Positions 1 through 10,188 are shown, counted from the first letter of the stretch. The stretch: DNA of 64,000 bases from CAVXJN01 sp963773585 (GCA_963773585.1 CAVZBR010000001.1:248001-312000); one strand, 5' to 3'. Program-made: numbers and translations. Notes: generated from the sequence alone by a model not told the origin.

Positions 1-385
1 TCTGAAGCCCGCGGCCGGAAGCGTCCAACGGCGAGTAGCGTGACGGCAGGCGAGGCCCGAGCTGGTCCATATGGTCCCGCGGTCTGACCTGGTGGCCGAG
101 GACTCGAAAGGTCGCGTCCACCTTCCAACCGATGCGACTCCAGTTGGGACCCGCCGTGCCGAACTCCGACGGTTTGGGGCATTCGTAGCAATGAGAACCG
201 GCTATGCCGATGGCCCGGATATAGGTTCTCTGGAACGACAGGATCAGATCGCCCGGCGCGACTTCGCGCATGGATTCGTAGAATGGATTGCGGGCGCCGT
301 TTGCATTGCGCTTGGGCGACCAGAGATAGCCTCCCGAGACCTCTTGCTCGAAGGTCTGATTCTGATTGACCCACCAGAAGCGCAA
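1..385 (-). CDS. N-terminal part of an HNH/EVE-like restriction endonuclease (runs off left edge)
   Basis: The reverse strand stays open from a TTG at 385 to the window edge (128 codons). The protein begins (M)RFWWVNQNQTF and continues with GGYLWSPK, GARNPFYESM, VAPGDLILSF and GTAGPNWSRIGW. This conserved opening is found in HNH endonucleases that carry an EVE/SRA-like modified-DNA reader at the N-terminus, and I assign it from memory of that family. TTG is chosen because family members start at MRFWW, an in-frame stop lies about 27 bases upstream, and GGGG sits just before it. The HNH catalytic part would lie outside the window, so the nuclease role is inferred. It heads an accessory region that also holds a type I R-M locus. 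Confidence 0.6.
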   Translation of the reverse strand, partial: MRFWWVNQNQTFEQEVSGGYLWSPKRNANGARNPFYESMREVAPGDLILSFQRTYIRAIGIAGSHCYECPKPSEFGTAGPNWSRIGWKVDATFRVLGHQVRPRDHMDQLGPRLPSRYSPLDASGRGLQ

Positions 386-537
386 TCCAGCCCCCGTCCC
401 GCGCCTAGATTGCGCGTCAATTTAGCAGCCAGGGGCAAATTGCGTCCACGCTGCCTGCGCGTACGGCGCCACCTGGCTCAACGGATTTAGAGCTCGAATC
501 CGAGTTTGCCAAGTAAATGTTGTTCAATAAAAATCTA

Positions 538-632
538 TGTACATTATTAATGTACAGGCTATAATACTGTACAACTTTCTCTTTGTCCAAAGGCGTCTGT
601 TCACAAACCAGCTGCGTTCATTAATAATGAAC
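538..632 (+). promoter_or_regulatory. Promoter with two operator-like palindromes upstream of the AbiEi-like gene
   Basis: TGTACATT-att-AATGTACA (538-556) is a perfect inverted repeat. GTTCATT-aat-AATGAAC (616-632) is a second one with the same core, CATT-3-AATG. A TATAAT at 560-565 is a good -10 box, and the first palindrome covers the place where the -35 would lie. The second sits about 22 bases before the gene start. Autoregulation by the downstream wHTH protein is inferred from this geometry. Confidence 0.6.
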
Positions 633-654
633 AACGCCATATATTAGACAATTA

Positions 655-1728
655 ATGATTACCGGCATCGCCACTGTTGAAGAACTTCTCAATCTGGCGC
701 TCCTGGCCCTGGAGCGCGGAACCGGGCTGCATTTGACCGTCGAACAGCGGGAAGCCCGTAAGGGTGATTTCCATGTCGATGCAATTTTGCGCCTCCATCC
801 AGGTGGCCAGGAATTATTGGCTGAAGTTAAAAAATGGGCGCAACACAAAAATTTCGGTGCCCTCGTCAACCAGCTGAAGGCGCTGCCAGGCGAGGGCCTC
901 CTGGTCACAGACTTCGTTAACCCCGCGATGGCGGCCCGACTGCGCGAACACCAAGTGCAGTTCATAGATGCTCAGGGCAATGCGTTCATTAACCAGCCGC
1001 CGGTTTACGTGTATGTCACGACCAACCGAGCACGCCAGCAGGAGCATTTGCGTCCTGCCAAAGAAGGTGGCCTGAGGCGGGCATTCGAGCCCAAGGGATT
1101 GATGGTCGTTTATGCGTTTCTGCTCGATCCAGCTCTGGTTGGGGCCCCATACCGGGAAATCGCCGAGCGAGCGGGTGTCGCGCTCGGCACCGTTGGCAGA
1201 GTCATTGACGCGCTCAAGGCCGCAGGTACCGTTCGCGAAACCCCAGGCGGTGGACGTCGACTGGTGCATTATCGAGCGCTGCTCGACCGCTGGGTGGACG
1301 CCTGGCCCGAGAAACTGAAGCCAAAGCAGTTTGTGGGCGAATTCATAACGGGCGATCCGAACTGGTGGGAGCACATCGATATACGGAAGTACGGTGGTTA
1401 CTGGGGCGGAGAGGTCGCAGCGGCGAAATATACGGCATATCTCAAGCCCCAGGTCGGTACCATTTACCTCCCCGCGCAAACGCTGCCCCAATTGTTACGT
1501 GACGGACGCTTGCACAAAACGACGCAATGGACTGGCGACAAAGCTGCTGCTGTACAGGTATACAAACCTTTCTGGCCGAAGCAGGAAGGCAAATACGGCG
1601 TCGAAGCAGGGCTTGTTCCTCCGGTCCTGGTCTACGCCGATCTGCTCGCAACCGCTGACCCGAGAAACCTGGAAGCAGCCCAGCAAATTTACGAGGAACA
1701 CATTGCTCAATATTGCAGGGAAGATTGA
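655..1728 (+). CDS. AbiEi-like antitoxin/transcriptional regulator of a type IV toxin-antitoxin pair
   Basis: The 357-residue protein has an N-terminal alpha/beta region (about 1-120, with LLAEVKKW and GLLVTDFVNP), a winged-helix segment near 160-195 (YREIAERAGVALGTVGRVI), and a C-terminal domain ending near VLVYADLLAT. This layout matches the larger AbiEi-type regulators found upstream of AbiEii nucleotidyltransferases. In such pairs the regulator represses the operon and counteracts the NTase. The next gene is an AbiEii-like NTase that overlaps its 3' end, which supports the call. A paralogous pair lies at 20868-22707. Two palindromes just upstream fit autoregulation. Confidence 0.72.
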   Translation: MITGIATVEELLNLALLALERGTGLHLTVEQREARKGDFHVDAILRLHPGGQELLAEVKKWAQHKNFGALVNQLKALPGEGLLVTDFVNPAMAARLREHQVQFIDAQGNAFINQPPVYVYVTTNRARQQEHLRPAKEGGLRRAFEPKGLMVVYAFLLDPALVGAPYREIAERAGVALGTVGRVIDALKAAGTVRETPGGGRRLVHYRALLDRWVDAWPEKLKPKQFVGEFITGDPNWWEHIDIRKYGGYWGGEVAAAKYTAYLKPQVGTIYLPAQTLPQLLRDGRLHKTTQWTGDKAAAVQVYKPFWPKQEGKYGVEAGLVPPVLVYADLLATADPRNLEAAQQIYEEHIAQYCRED

Positions 1729-2554
1729 GGCGGGCATCGTCGCGGTGATTGCTTGCGTCCACCAGGCGTCGGCGGATACCAGCATTCCTTACGTGATCGT
1801 CGGCGCCACGGCACGCGATCTCATCCTCCACTATGGGCATGGCGCGGAAGTGCAGCGTGCGACTCGCGATATCGATTTCGCCATCCAGGTGAAGAACTGG
1901 AGCGCATTCGAGGCCCTCCAGGTCCGCCTCGGTGAACTGGGTTTCACGCCGACGAAGGCGGCGCACCGACTGCTGGGCCCTGAGCGCACTGTTGTGGATA
2001 TCGTGCCCTGCGGAGGCATTGAGGATGATGCCGCGCGTATAGCGTGGCCACCGGAAGGCGAAGTGGTCATGAATGTGCTCGGTTTTCAGGAGGCGTGCGC
2101 CCACGCTGAGTGGGTTCGAATCAACGAGGAGCCCGACCTAGCGGTTCCCGTTGCCACGCCCATAGGCATGATCCTATTGAAACTCATTGCCTGGGCCGAA
2201 CGGTCTCGAGACATACGTAAACGAGACGCGCTGGATATTGCGTACCTGCTTTCCAACTACGAGAAAATCCCAGAAGTACGAGACAGCCTATTCGAGACAG
2301 AAGCCGCAATAATGGAAGCGTGCGACTGGGATATCACGCTCGCATCCGCCCAGCTTCTGGGCCAGCGTGCAAACGCGATCGCACAGCCCGGGACCCGTCG
2401 TGTCATCGTGCAGATTGCCGCTGGCGCAGCAGAGCGCCCTTCCTTAGAGCGGTTGATGGAAGAAATGTGCACGCACGTCGAACTGGAGTACGAACGCCAC
2501 CGCAGCCTGTTGGCTGCTTTCTTCCGAGGCTTCGGGGTGGGCTCAACCCTCTAA
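1703..2554 (+). CDS. AbiEii-like nucleotidyltransferase (toxin partner)
   Basis: The frame carries an NTase core: GATARDLIL near residue 34, then TRDIDFAI, the metal-binding D-x-D strand, and a third acidic strand at VVDIVPCG. A helical C-terminal half follows (LLKLIAWAERSRD, KRDALDIAYLL). This is the AbiEii/DUF1814-type toxin fold, which transfers nucleotides to a target that is unknown here. The reading frame is open far upstream, but that part lies within the preceding gene. I prefer TTG 1703 because it gives the same distance to the G-A-x-A-R-D-L motif as the paralogue at 21862. The overlap with the AbiEi-like gene implies translational coupling. Length is about 283 residues. Confidence 0.72.
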   Translation: MLNIAGKIEAGIVAVIACVHQASADTSIPYVIVGATARDLILHYGHGAEVQRATRDIDFAIQVKNWSAFEALQVRLGELGFTPTKAAHRLLGPERTVVDIVPCGGIEDDAARIAWPPEGEVVMNVLGFQEACAHAEWVRINEEPDLAVPVATPIGMILLKLIAWAERSRDIRKRDALDIAYLLSNYEKIPEVRDSLFETEAAIMEACDWDITLASAQLLGQRANAIAQPGTRRVIVQIAAGAAERPSLERLMEEMCTHVELEYERHRSLLAAFFRGFGVGSTL

Positions 2555-2674
2555 TTTGCCGAGAATCGGACGAATAGACTACCAATTACGCAGCGATTCA
2601 ACCGGCCGAACAGGCCTTTCCTCGCGTTGCCATGCTTGGCTGGACTGAAGCAGCACCTTTCTCTGGCGGCTCAA

Positions 2675-2692
2675 TATGATACGATTCGAATC
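2675..2692 (+). promoter_or_regulatory. Candidate promoter of the type I R-M operon
   Basis: A TATGAT -10-like box (2675-2680) is followed directly by the palindrome GATTCGAATC (2683-2692), about 85 bases before hsdR. No convincing -35 was seen. The palindrome would cover the start site, so it may be an operator. Confidence 0.3.
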
Positions 2693-2774
2693 AAGGGCTC
2701 GGGGAAGCCCAACAAGAACCACATGGCGCAGCAAAAACGAAACGCCGTGACATTCCGGATGTGGATCTAGCCGG

Positions 2775-5075
2775 ATGGATAAGAAAGAAAAACAACAACT
2801 CAGCGAATCCGATATCTGCGATCTGTTCATCTCTCCTGCCGTCAAGGCTGCGGGCTGGGATCCCATGAAGCAGATCCGCCGCGAGGTGACACTCACCCCG
2901 GGACCGATCATCGTTCGGGGCACCATGTCGTCCCGCAACAAGAAAAAGAAGAAGTTCGCCGATTATGTGTTGTCCTGGGAGCCGGGCGTCCCCATCGCGG
3001 TGATCGAGGCCAAGGACAACAAGCACACCGTCAGTCAGGGGCTTCAGCAGGCGCTGGGATACGCCGAGATATTGGAAGTACCGAGCGCGTTTAGTTCCAA
3101 TGGCGACGCATTTGCGTCCCATAACAGGGTCTACGTTGCCGGCGAAGACATCGAAACCGAAATCCCCCTGGACTCGTTTCCAACGCCCAATGATTTGTGG
3201 CAGCGCTATAAGGTATATCGCGGTATCGACGATCAGGCAGAAGAACTGGTCGTTCAGGCGTACCACGACGATGGCTCCGGAAAAGCGCCGCGCTACTACC
3301 AAGTTGAAGCGATCAATCGAACGATCGAAGCGGTAGCAAAGGGTCAGCGGCGGGTGTTGCTGGTCATGGCGACCGGCACCGGAAAAACCTACACCACGTT
3401 CCAAATTATCTGGCGCCTGTGGAAGGCGAAGGAAGTCAAACGCGTTCTGTTCCTGGCAGACCGCAACATTCTCGTGGATCAAACGCTGGTCAATGACTTC
3501 AAGCCCTTCGGCGCCGTAATGACCAAGATCAAGAATCGCAAAATCGACCCATCGTATGAAATCTACCTCGGGCTTTACCAAGCCATTACCGGGCCCGACG
3601 AAGAAGACAAGATCTTCAAAAACGTGTCGCGTGATTTCTTCGACATGATCGTCATCGATGAGTGCCATCGCGGCAGTGCCGCGGATGATTCGGCCTGGCG
3701 CGAGATTCTCGAGTACTTTTCCGGTTCCATACAGGTTGGTCTCACCGCCACGCCCAAGGAGACGAAATATGTCTCCAGTAGTACGTACTTTGGCGAGCCG
3801 GTTTACACCTACAGCCTAAAGCAGGGCATAGAGGACGGCTTCCTGGCGCCTTACAAAGTCGTTCGCATCGACATCGACAAAGACCTCTATGGCTGGACCC
3901 CTCCCGCTGGTATGAAAGACGACCTCGGGCAGGAAATCGAAAGGCGCATCTATAACCAGGCGGACATGGACCGCATCTTGGTCTTGAACCAGCGCACCAA
4001 GCTCGTCGCCGATCGCGTCATGCGCTATCTCAAGGCTACGAATCCGCTCGATAAGACCATCATCTTCTGTGAGGACATCGATCACGCCGAACGCATGCGC
4101 GCGGCCATCGTAAACGCTGCCGGCCGGCTCGCGATCGACAATCCAAAGTATGTCATGCGCATCACCGGCGACAGCGTCGAAGGCAAAGCCGAGCTGGATA
4201 ACTTCATTGACCCGGAAAGTACCTTCCCGGTCATCGCTACCACGTCGGAGCTGCTCACTACCGGGGTTGACGCCAAAACCTGCAAGTTAATCGTCCTGGA
4301 TAAGACGATCACCTCCATGACCGTCTTCAAGCAGATCATCGGGCGCGGCACGCGCATCGACGAAGAGAACAATAAGTACTTCTTCACCATCATCGACTTC
4401 AAGCGGGCAACCGAGCTGTTCCGCGACCCGGATTTCGACGGTGAGCCCGCCGTAATGTACGAACCGAGCAACGATGACGACCCCGTCCCGCCGGACCCGC
4501 CGCCCGAAGAGGGCGAGGATTTCGACCCGGACCAGATTGAAGACGAGAAGGGCGTGTACAAAGTCCGCGTCAGTGGCGTACCCGCCAAAATCATCGCCGA
4601 GCGCATCGAATACATCGGCCCTGACGGCAATCTGATCACCGAGTCCTACAAGGATTTCACCCGCAAGCAGATTCAGTCGGAATTCGCTTCACTGGATGAG
4701 TTCCTCACGCGCTGGAATCGTGCCAAGAAGAAACAAGCGATTATCGACGAGCTGGAAGAGCACGGCATTGTGCTGGAAAATCTCGCCGCGGAAATCGGCA
4801 AGGACTACGGCGACTTCGATCTAATTTGCCATATCGCCTGGGGACAGCCTCCGCTCACGCGTAAGGAGCGAGCCAACAACGTCAAGAAGCGCGACTATTT
4901 CACCAAATACGGCGAGCAAGCCCGGGCCGTACTCACCGCGCTACTCGACAAATACGCCGATGAAGGGATCGGCACCTTGGAAAGCGCCAAGGTACTGCGG
5001 CTGGATCCCTTCAACACCATGGGCACCCCCGTGGAAATCATTAATCAGATCTTCGGCGGCAAAGACCAGCTTTGA
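2775..5075 (+). CDS. hsdR: Type I restriction endonuclease subunit R (EcoEI-like)
   Basis: This subunit is the ATP-driven translocase and nuclease of a type I R-M complex. Its 766 residues contain an N-terminal nuclease region (ADYVLSWEPG then AVIEAKDN, the D-ExK type motif), a Walker A-like MATGTGKTYTTFQ near 198, the DEAD-box variant VIDECHRG near 296, TATPKET, and a helicase C-terminal half with QIIGRGTRID. The EcoEI-type C-terminal domain follows. Length is normal for the EcoEI class and the frame has no interruption, unlike the partner genes hsdM and hsdS. It lies 220 bp after an AbiE-like pair and 51 bp before hsdM. Without a working S subunit it would be inactive. Confidence 0.93.
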   Translation: MDKKEKQQLSESDICDLFISPAVKAAGWDPMKQIRREVTLTPGPIIVRGTMSSRNKKKKKFADYVLSWEPGVPIAVIEAKDNKHTVSQGLQQALGYAEILEVPSAFSSNGDAFASHNRVYVAGEDIETEIPLDSFPTPNDLWQRYKVYRGIDDQAEELVVQAYHDDGSGKAPRYYQVEAINRTIEAVAKGQRRVLLVMATGTGKTYTTFQIIWRLWKAKEVKRVLFLADRNILVDQTLVNDFKPFGAVMTKIKNRKIDPSYEIYLGLYQAITGPDEEDKIFKNVSRDFFDMIVIDECHRGSAADDSAWREILEYFSGSIQVGLTATPKETKYVSSSTYFGEPVYTYSLKQGIEDGFLAPYKVVRIDIDKDLYGWTPPAGMKDDLGQEIERRIYNQADMDRILVLNQRTKLVADRVMRYLKATNPLDKTIIFCEDIDHAERMRAAIVNAAGRLAIDNPKYVMRITGDSVEGKAELDNFIDPESTFPVIATTSELLTTGVDAKTCKLIVLDKTITSMTVFKQIIGRGTRIDEENNKYFFTIIDFKRATELFRDPDFDGEPAVMYEPSNDDDPVPPDPPPEEGEDFDPDQIEDEKGVYKVRVSGVPAKIIAERIEYIGPDGNLITESYKDFTRKQIQSEFASLDEFLTRWNRAKKKQAIIDELEEHGIVLENLAAEIGKDYGDFDLICHIAWGQPPLTRKERANNVKKRDYFTKYGEQARAVLTALLDKYADEGIGTLESAKVLRLDPFNTMGTPVEIINQIFGGKDQL

Positions 5076-5126
5076 GACAGCCATTCAAGAATTGGAGCAA
5101 GCGTTGTTTAGTCAGGACGAATCGGC

Positions 5127-6609
5127 ATGAGTAATGTTTCCGGTGTCATCAAGTCCATCCAGGACATCATGCGCAAAGATGTCGGCGTTGACGGCGACGC
5201 CCAGCGCATCAGCCAGTTGGTGTGGATGTTTTTCTTGAAAATATTCGACGACCGCGAAGCCGAGCTGGAGCTGCTCGAGGACGACTACCGATCCCCGCTA
5301 CCGGATCACCTGCGCTGGCGCGCCTGGGCCAAAGATGCCGAGGGTATTACCGGAGATGCCCTTGCCGACTTCGTCAACAGCCAGCTCTTCCCAACGCTGA
5401 AATCAAAGCTGGTCACTCACGGCCCGGCTGGCGAACGGGCGCGCGTGGTGCGCAATGTATTCGAAGACGCCTACAACTACATGAAGTCCGGCACGTTGAT
5501 GCGCCAGGTCATCAACAAAATCAATGAAATCGACTTCAACAACACCAGCGACCGGCACACCTTCGGCAGTATCTACGAGCAAATCCTCCGCGATCTGCAA
5601 AGCGCCGGCAACGCGGGCGAGTTCTACACCCCGCGCGCCGTAACGCGCTTCATCGTCAATCGCGTAGATCCAAAGTTGGCAGAAACAGTCCTCGACCCGG
5701 CCTGCGGTACCGGTGGTTTCCTCACCTGTACCATCGATCACAAGCGCGAGAACTACGTCAAAACCAAAGCAGACGAAGAGATCCTTCAGGCTTCGATTCA
5801 CGGCGTCGAGAAGAAAGCCCTGCCGCATATGCTCGCCGTGACCAACATGATCCTGCACGGCATCGACACGCCCACCAACATCAAACACGACAACACCCTG
5901 AGCCGCCCATATAAAGACTACGGCAACAAGGACCGCGTCAACGTCATCGTCACCAACCCGCCCTTCGGCGGCATGGAAGAAGACGGCATCGAAAACAACT
6001 TTCCCGCCAGCCTGCGCACCCGCGAAACGGCGGACCTGTTCATGGCGCTCATCATCAAGCTGCTGAAGGACAAAGGCCGTGCCGCCGTGGTGCTGCCCGA
6101 TGGCTTCCTGTTCGGCGAAGGCATGAAGACCCGCCTCAAACAATCGCTGCTGGAAGAGTGCAACCTGCACACCATCGTTCGCCTGCCCAATGGCGTGTTC
6201 AATCCCTACACCGGCATCAAGACCAATCTGCTGTTCTTCACCAAGGGCACAACCAACCGAGCACGTCTGGTACTACGAGCACCCGTACCCGGAAGGCGTG
6301 AAAAGCTACAACAAAACCAAGCCCATGCGTTTCGAGGAGTTCCAGACCGGAAATCGATTGGTGGGGCAAGAGAGGAAGACGGCTTCACAAAAGCGCAAAC
6401 AAACCGAACAAGCCTGGAAGGTCGCCGTCGAAGACATCGTTGCGCGCAATTACAACCTCGATATCAAAAACCCCCACGTCGGCGAACAAGTCAGCCACGA
6501 TCCAGACGAGCTATTGCAGCAATACCAGCAACAGCAAAACGAAATCGCAGATCTACGCAACCAGCTAAAGAATATCCTGCAGGAAGCCTTACACAGGGAT
6601 GAGGCCTGA
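5127..6609 (+). pseudogene. hsdM: Type I DNA methyltransferase subunit M, one frameshift
   Basis: The product is an N6-adenine methyltransferase with an N-terminal HsdM domain, the SAM motif DPACGTGGF, the catalytic NPPF motif (TNPPFGGM), and LPNGVFNPYTGIKTNLLFFTKG. After this point near 6245-6252 the frame is lost. The expected sequence resumes in another frame as PTEHVWYYEHPYPEGV and runs to the stop at 6607-6609 (LKNILQEALHRDEA). A net gain of one base around ACAACC explains it. Everything on both sides looks intact, so the change is recent or a consensus error. If real, the loss of about 120 C-terminal residues should impair interaction with HsdS. Confidence 0.85.
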
Positions 6610-6658
6610 GCATGTCGGAAGTTCATCACTGACAATCTGGACCTCTGGACCTCTGCAC

Positions 6659-8312
6659 ATGCTACCAAAAGCCAACGCCGGCAGGGAGCGGAAGAACGGC
6701 AAGGGCAAGCCCTACGGCATCAAGAAACTGCGCGAGTTGATTCTGGAGCTGGCGGTGCGCGGGAAGTTGGTGCCGCAAGATCCCAATGATGAACCGGCCA
6801 GTGTGTCTGCTGGAAGAAGATCGCTAAGGAAAAGAGCGCGCTTGATTAAGGAAGGAAAAATCAGAGAAGCGAAACCGCTGCCCGCAAATCAGGACGATGA
6901 ACAGCCATATGATTTGCCTGATGGTTGGGTGTGGACGAACCTCTTTCACAATCGGCGAAATCGCCCGCAAGGAATGACGCGAACGATGCAGATGAAGCAT
7001 CATTTGTCCCGATGCAGTCGATCTCGGAAAAGTATGGCACACCTGTACAACACGAGGTGAAAGCGTGGGGTGAGATAAAATCGGGCTTCACACATTTCAG
7101 GGAAGAAGACGTTGTTCTAGCCAAAATAACTCCGTGCTTTCAAAACGGTAAATCGGCCGTGATGCGCGGATTAACCAATGATTTCGGGGCGGGAACTACG
7201 GAGCTTCACGTGTATCGCGCGATAAACGCCTGCACGGTCCCAGAGTATGTGCTGATCTATCTAAAGTCGACCGCGGTTCATCAGAGCGGTATACCAAAGA
7301 TGACTGGAACGGCTGGACAGAAGCGATAACGCGAGATTACTTCGCAGGAAACCATTTCCCGCTGCCACCCCTCGCCGAACAACACCGCATCGTCGCCAAA
7401 GTCGACGAACTCATGGCCCTCTGCGACCAACTGGAACAACAACAAACCGACAGCATCGAAGCCCACCAAACCCTGGTAGAAACCCTGCTCGGCACCCTCA
7501 CCAGCGCCGCATCACAGCAAGAAGTAGCCGAAGCCTGGCCACGCATCGCCGACCACTTCGACACCCTGTTCACCACCGAACACAGCATCGACCAACTCAA
7601 ACAAACCATCCTCCAACTCGCCGTCATGGGCAAACTCGTCCCTCAAGACCCCAACGACGAGGCTGTTGGCAAGCTGCTCAAACTTAGAAATGAACCGTGC
7701 GAAGAAAGCAAACCGGTTCAATATTCCTAATGCTTGGGTCTGGGAACGTGTAGATGAATTTGCGCAAACCGTCTTGGAAATATGTTGGACAAAGCTAAGA
7801 ACAAAGGCACGCCGTTCGTTACCTACGCAACATCAATGTAAGGTGGTTTGATTTTGATCTGTCGGACGTAAAGGAAATGCTCTTTGAGGATTCCGAATTG
7901 GATGAGTTTTCCCTTCGTCGTGGTGATGTACTGATTTGTGAGGGTGGTTACCCTGGACGTGCAGCGGTATGGGATGAACGAGAAAGTAATATTTATTTTC
8001 AGAAGGCGATTCACAGGGTCAGATTCAAGATCGGAATCAACCCAAGCTATTTTGTCTACGTTCTTCGAGAAAGCGCAGATAGCGGCAGACTTAGGTTCCT
8101 ATTTCACAGGGGCCGGCATACAGCACTTTACGGGGAAGGGGTTAATGTCATTTCTGGTGCTGCTGCCGCCTATTCCAGAACAACACCGCATCGTCGCCAA
8201 AGTCGACGAACTCATGGCTCTGTGCGACGCTCTCATGGCGCGGCTTATCGACGTTCAGACTACCCAAATCCACCTCGCCGACGCCATTGTCGAACGGGCG
8301 GTAGAGATATGA
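6659..8312 (+). pseudogene. hsdS: Type I specificity subunit S, broken by many indels
   Basis: The gene would recognise the target sequence through two target-recognition domains (TRDs). Pieces lie in all three frames: GIKKLRELILELAVRGKLVPQ, QPYDLPDGWVWT, FREEDVVLAKITPCFQNGKS, LPPLAEQHRIVAKVDELMAL, a second LPPIPEQHRIVAKVDELMAL, and the ending LADAIVERAVEI. The two copies of EQHRIVAKVDELMALCD mark the conserved regions after each TRD. I count at least eight frame switches, near 6800-6845, 6935-6975, 7320, 7690, 7775-7830 and 8085. The pieces still match the family well in residue identity, so indels rather than substitutions cause the damage. Start is ATG 6659, as family members begin shortly before a KLRELIL helix. 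Confidence 0.8.
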
Positions 8313-8522
8313 ACCTGGCATTGAGGAAAACACGAAGCTCATCTACGAAGCCCCATGTCGCCACGGATATCCGGTTTGGCCGTCACCGATCGTGTTTCAA
8401 GTGGTGATCGCTTCGGAAGATGACACAGTTTTTTCGGCGGCTAAAGCGAACGGCCTGGGCCCTAACTCTTTGCTGTTTGTGAGGAAACTTACGACTCAAC
8501 GAGCCGGATAAGGCGTGGTCGA

Positions 8523-9203
8523 ATGTATCAGGCCGGCAATAGTCAACCGGCTCAATGGCATGTATATCCGCATCCCGCCCTTGCCAATGAGATGCAAAGT
8601 ACCGATGGCCAGGGGGGCACGCTGACAAAATTGGTATACGAATTTTCGTCAGTCCGGTTGCGGTCGTACCTACAGCGAAACAACCTGCACCGTCCGATAT
8701 TTATCCTGGGTTCTGAAAGCGGCTTTACCATCTGGAGCCTCGTGAATGTCGAGGCCAGCGCTACTGGCGACGAGTTGGTTGTTCTGCGAGCCAGGAAAAG
8801 TATCGGCGCGCTACCTCATCTGGACCGAGACAAGATCAAGGCAGCCAACGGCCAAGCCGTCCTTGATCTTGTGGATAAACTTGAGGAAGAACTATTTCGA
8901 GCTGGACCTGAATCCGTAGTGGACCGCTCCCGGGAAAGCTGCGACCGCGATTTTATCTGCGTATTTGGCAAGCCTCGCCCGGAATGCGGCGGGAAAGACC
9001 TGTCGAAACTGGCTGACATGATGGCGGTTGAGAAACTCCTAGTTGTGGAGAATGCCGCCAAGATTATTGCTGAATTAGTCCCGCGCGGAAAGCACGCAGA
9101 ACAAGAAAGACGCCCGATACGGTCACTTGCTGAGCAAGATGCGGAGTTCTGGTTCAGGCGGTCGGAGCAATTCTATGTGACCTGGGGTTGGGCCAGTTGG
9201 TAA
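8523..9203 (+). CDS. Hypothetical protein downstream of hsdS
   Basis: A 226-residue protein that I do not recognise. It has LVYEFSSVRLRSYLQRN, then IFILGSESGFTIWSL and DELVVLRARKS, and a helical C-terminal half ending WGWASW. There is no signal peptide or membrane segment. The true start is unclear: the gene opens with no obvious ribosome site, and another frame just upstream (about 8314-8511) also looks coding (IEENTKLIYEAP, SLLFVRKLTTQ). The N-terminus may therefore be frameshifted like the genes on either side. Its place between hsdS and an FRG-domain gene suggests a defence-island cargo gene, which is inference only. Confidence 0.45.
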   Translation: MYQAGNSQPAQWHVYPHPALANEMQSTDGQGGTLTKLVYEFSSVRLRSYLQRNNLHRPIFILGSESGFTIWSLVNVEASATGDELVVLRARKSIGALPHLDRDKIKAANGQAVLDLVDKLEEELFRAGPESVVDRSRESCDRDFICVFGKPRPECGGKDLSKLADMMAVEKLLVVENAAKIIAELVPRGKHAEQERRPIRSLAEQDAEFWFRRSEQFYVTWGWASW

Positions 9204-9336
9204 AAACTTCGTCTTCAGCCAACTGCAGATTGGGGTGGGCGACAAACGAACTTGCATTTGTGCTCGAGTGGTTTTACGAGCCCAACCGGAAGATGACAAA
9301 TGTTCGAATTAAATCGTGCGGGTAGTCAAGTCGAAT

Positions 9337-10188
9337 ATGATACAGCATGAAGTCGTGGATAGCTGGGAACAGTTCGAGGAATTTCTGAAAGAACTGCTTG
9401 CGTGTCGGGAGCGACTGCAGGCATCTGCAGACTGCATGTCTCCGAATTATTGTTCCGCGGGCACGAAAGTCATGCATGGATGTTGAATACCACACTAGAG
9501 CGGAAACTAGATAGGGTGGTGAGCGTGCGGGAGTATTTTCGGTGGGTCGAAGCGGCGCGGCCACAAGCGGAATCGTTCACTGATAGGCATTGGGAATGGC
9601 CAGCACCAGCAGAAATCGAACAATGGATAACGAATCACGGCGCGCTGGGCCCTATTGGTTCAAAAAAAGGATATGAGTTCTTAGTCTATTTACGACACCA
9701 CGGCTTTCCCTCGCCGTTATTAGATTGGTCACGTTCGCCGTATGTTGCCTCGTATTTTGGGAAGTATGCCATGCGTGATCTGGTAGGGGTACGTCTCTAT
9801 ATTCGCGTACTTGGAAGACGCGCGCTGCGCACCCGGTTGGGCATCGGCGCCAAGGATTGATTCCATGGACCTTATGTTAGAACCCACCGAAGACACCACA
9901 TCCAACAGAGTTGTTACACAATTTGTTTAGAGTCCACAGCCGATCGGGAGTTCGGTATATGGGTAAAGCATGGTGCGGCTTTAGCGGCGCTCGTTGGCCG
10001 CAGATAATTGGAAAATAGACATTCCCGCGACGGAGCGGATTAAAGTGCTTAAAACTCTAAGATCGATACCGGACGCAGACCCGTCGTTCGGGTCAGAATA
10101 AAGTCTAATGGAGACGCTCTTTCTGCGGGAGGTCCTCTTTCAGGAGTCGAAGTCTCAACAGAACCAAAAGAACAAAAAGGGTCGGTGA
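9337..10188 (+). pseudogene. FRG-domain protein, degraded by several frameshifts
   Basis: FRG-domain proteins are common in phage-defence islands; their activity is mostly unknown. The pieces are, in order: IQHEVVDSWEQFEEFL from ATG 9337; ELLFRGHESHAWML and HGFPSPLLDWSRSPYVASYF in a second frame; GPYVRTHRRHHIQQSCYTIC after an in-frame TGA at 9858-9860; then KIDIPATERIKVLKTL and finally SLMETLFLREVLFQES, ending at TGA 10186-10188. FRG, the name-giving triplet, is intact. At least four frame changes or stops are needed to join them. Each piece is in the expected order and spacing, so the whole gene is present but not translatable as it stands. Confidence 0.7.

Noticed and set aside
71..490. 139-codon forward frame at the left edge
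   Set aside because: The reverse strand encodes a recognisable endonuclease N-terminus over the same bases.
2691..3668. Reverse-strand 325-codon frame opposite hsdR
   Set aside because: Antisense shadow of a clear hsdR frame; its residues match no family.
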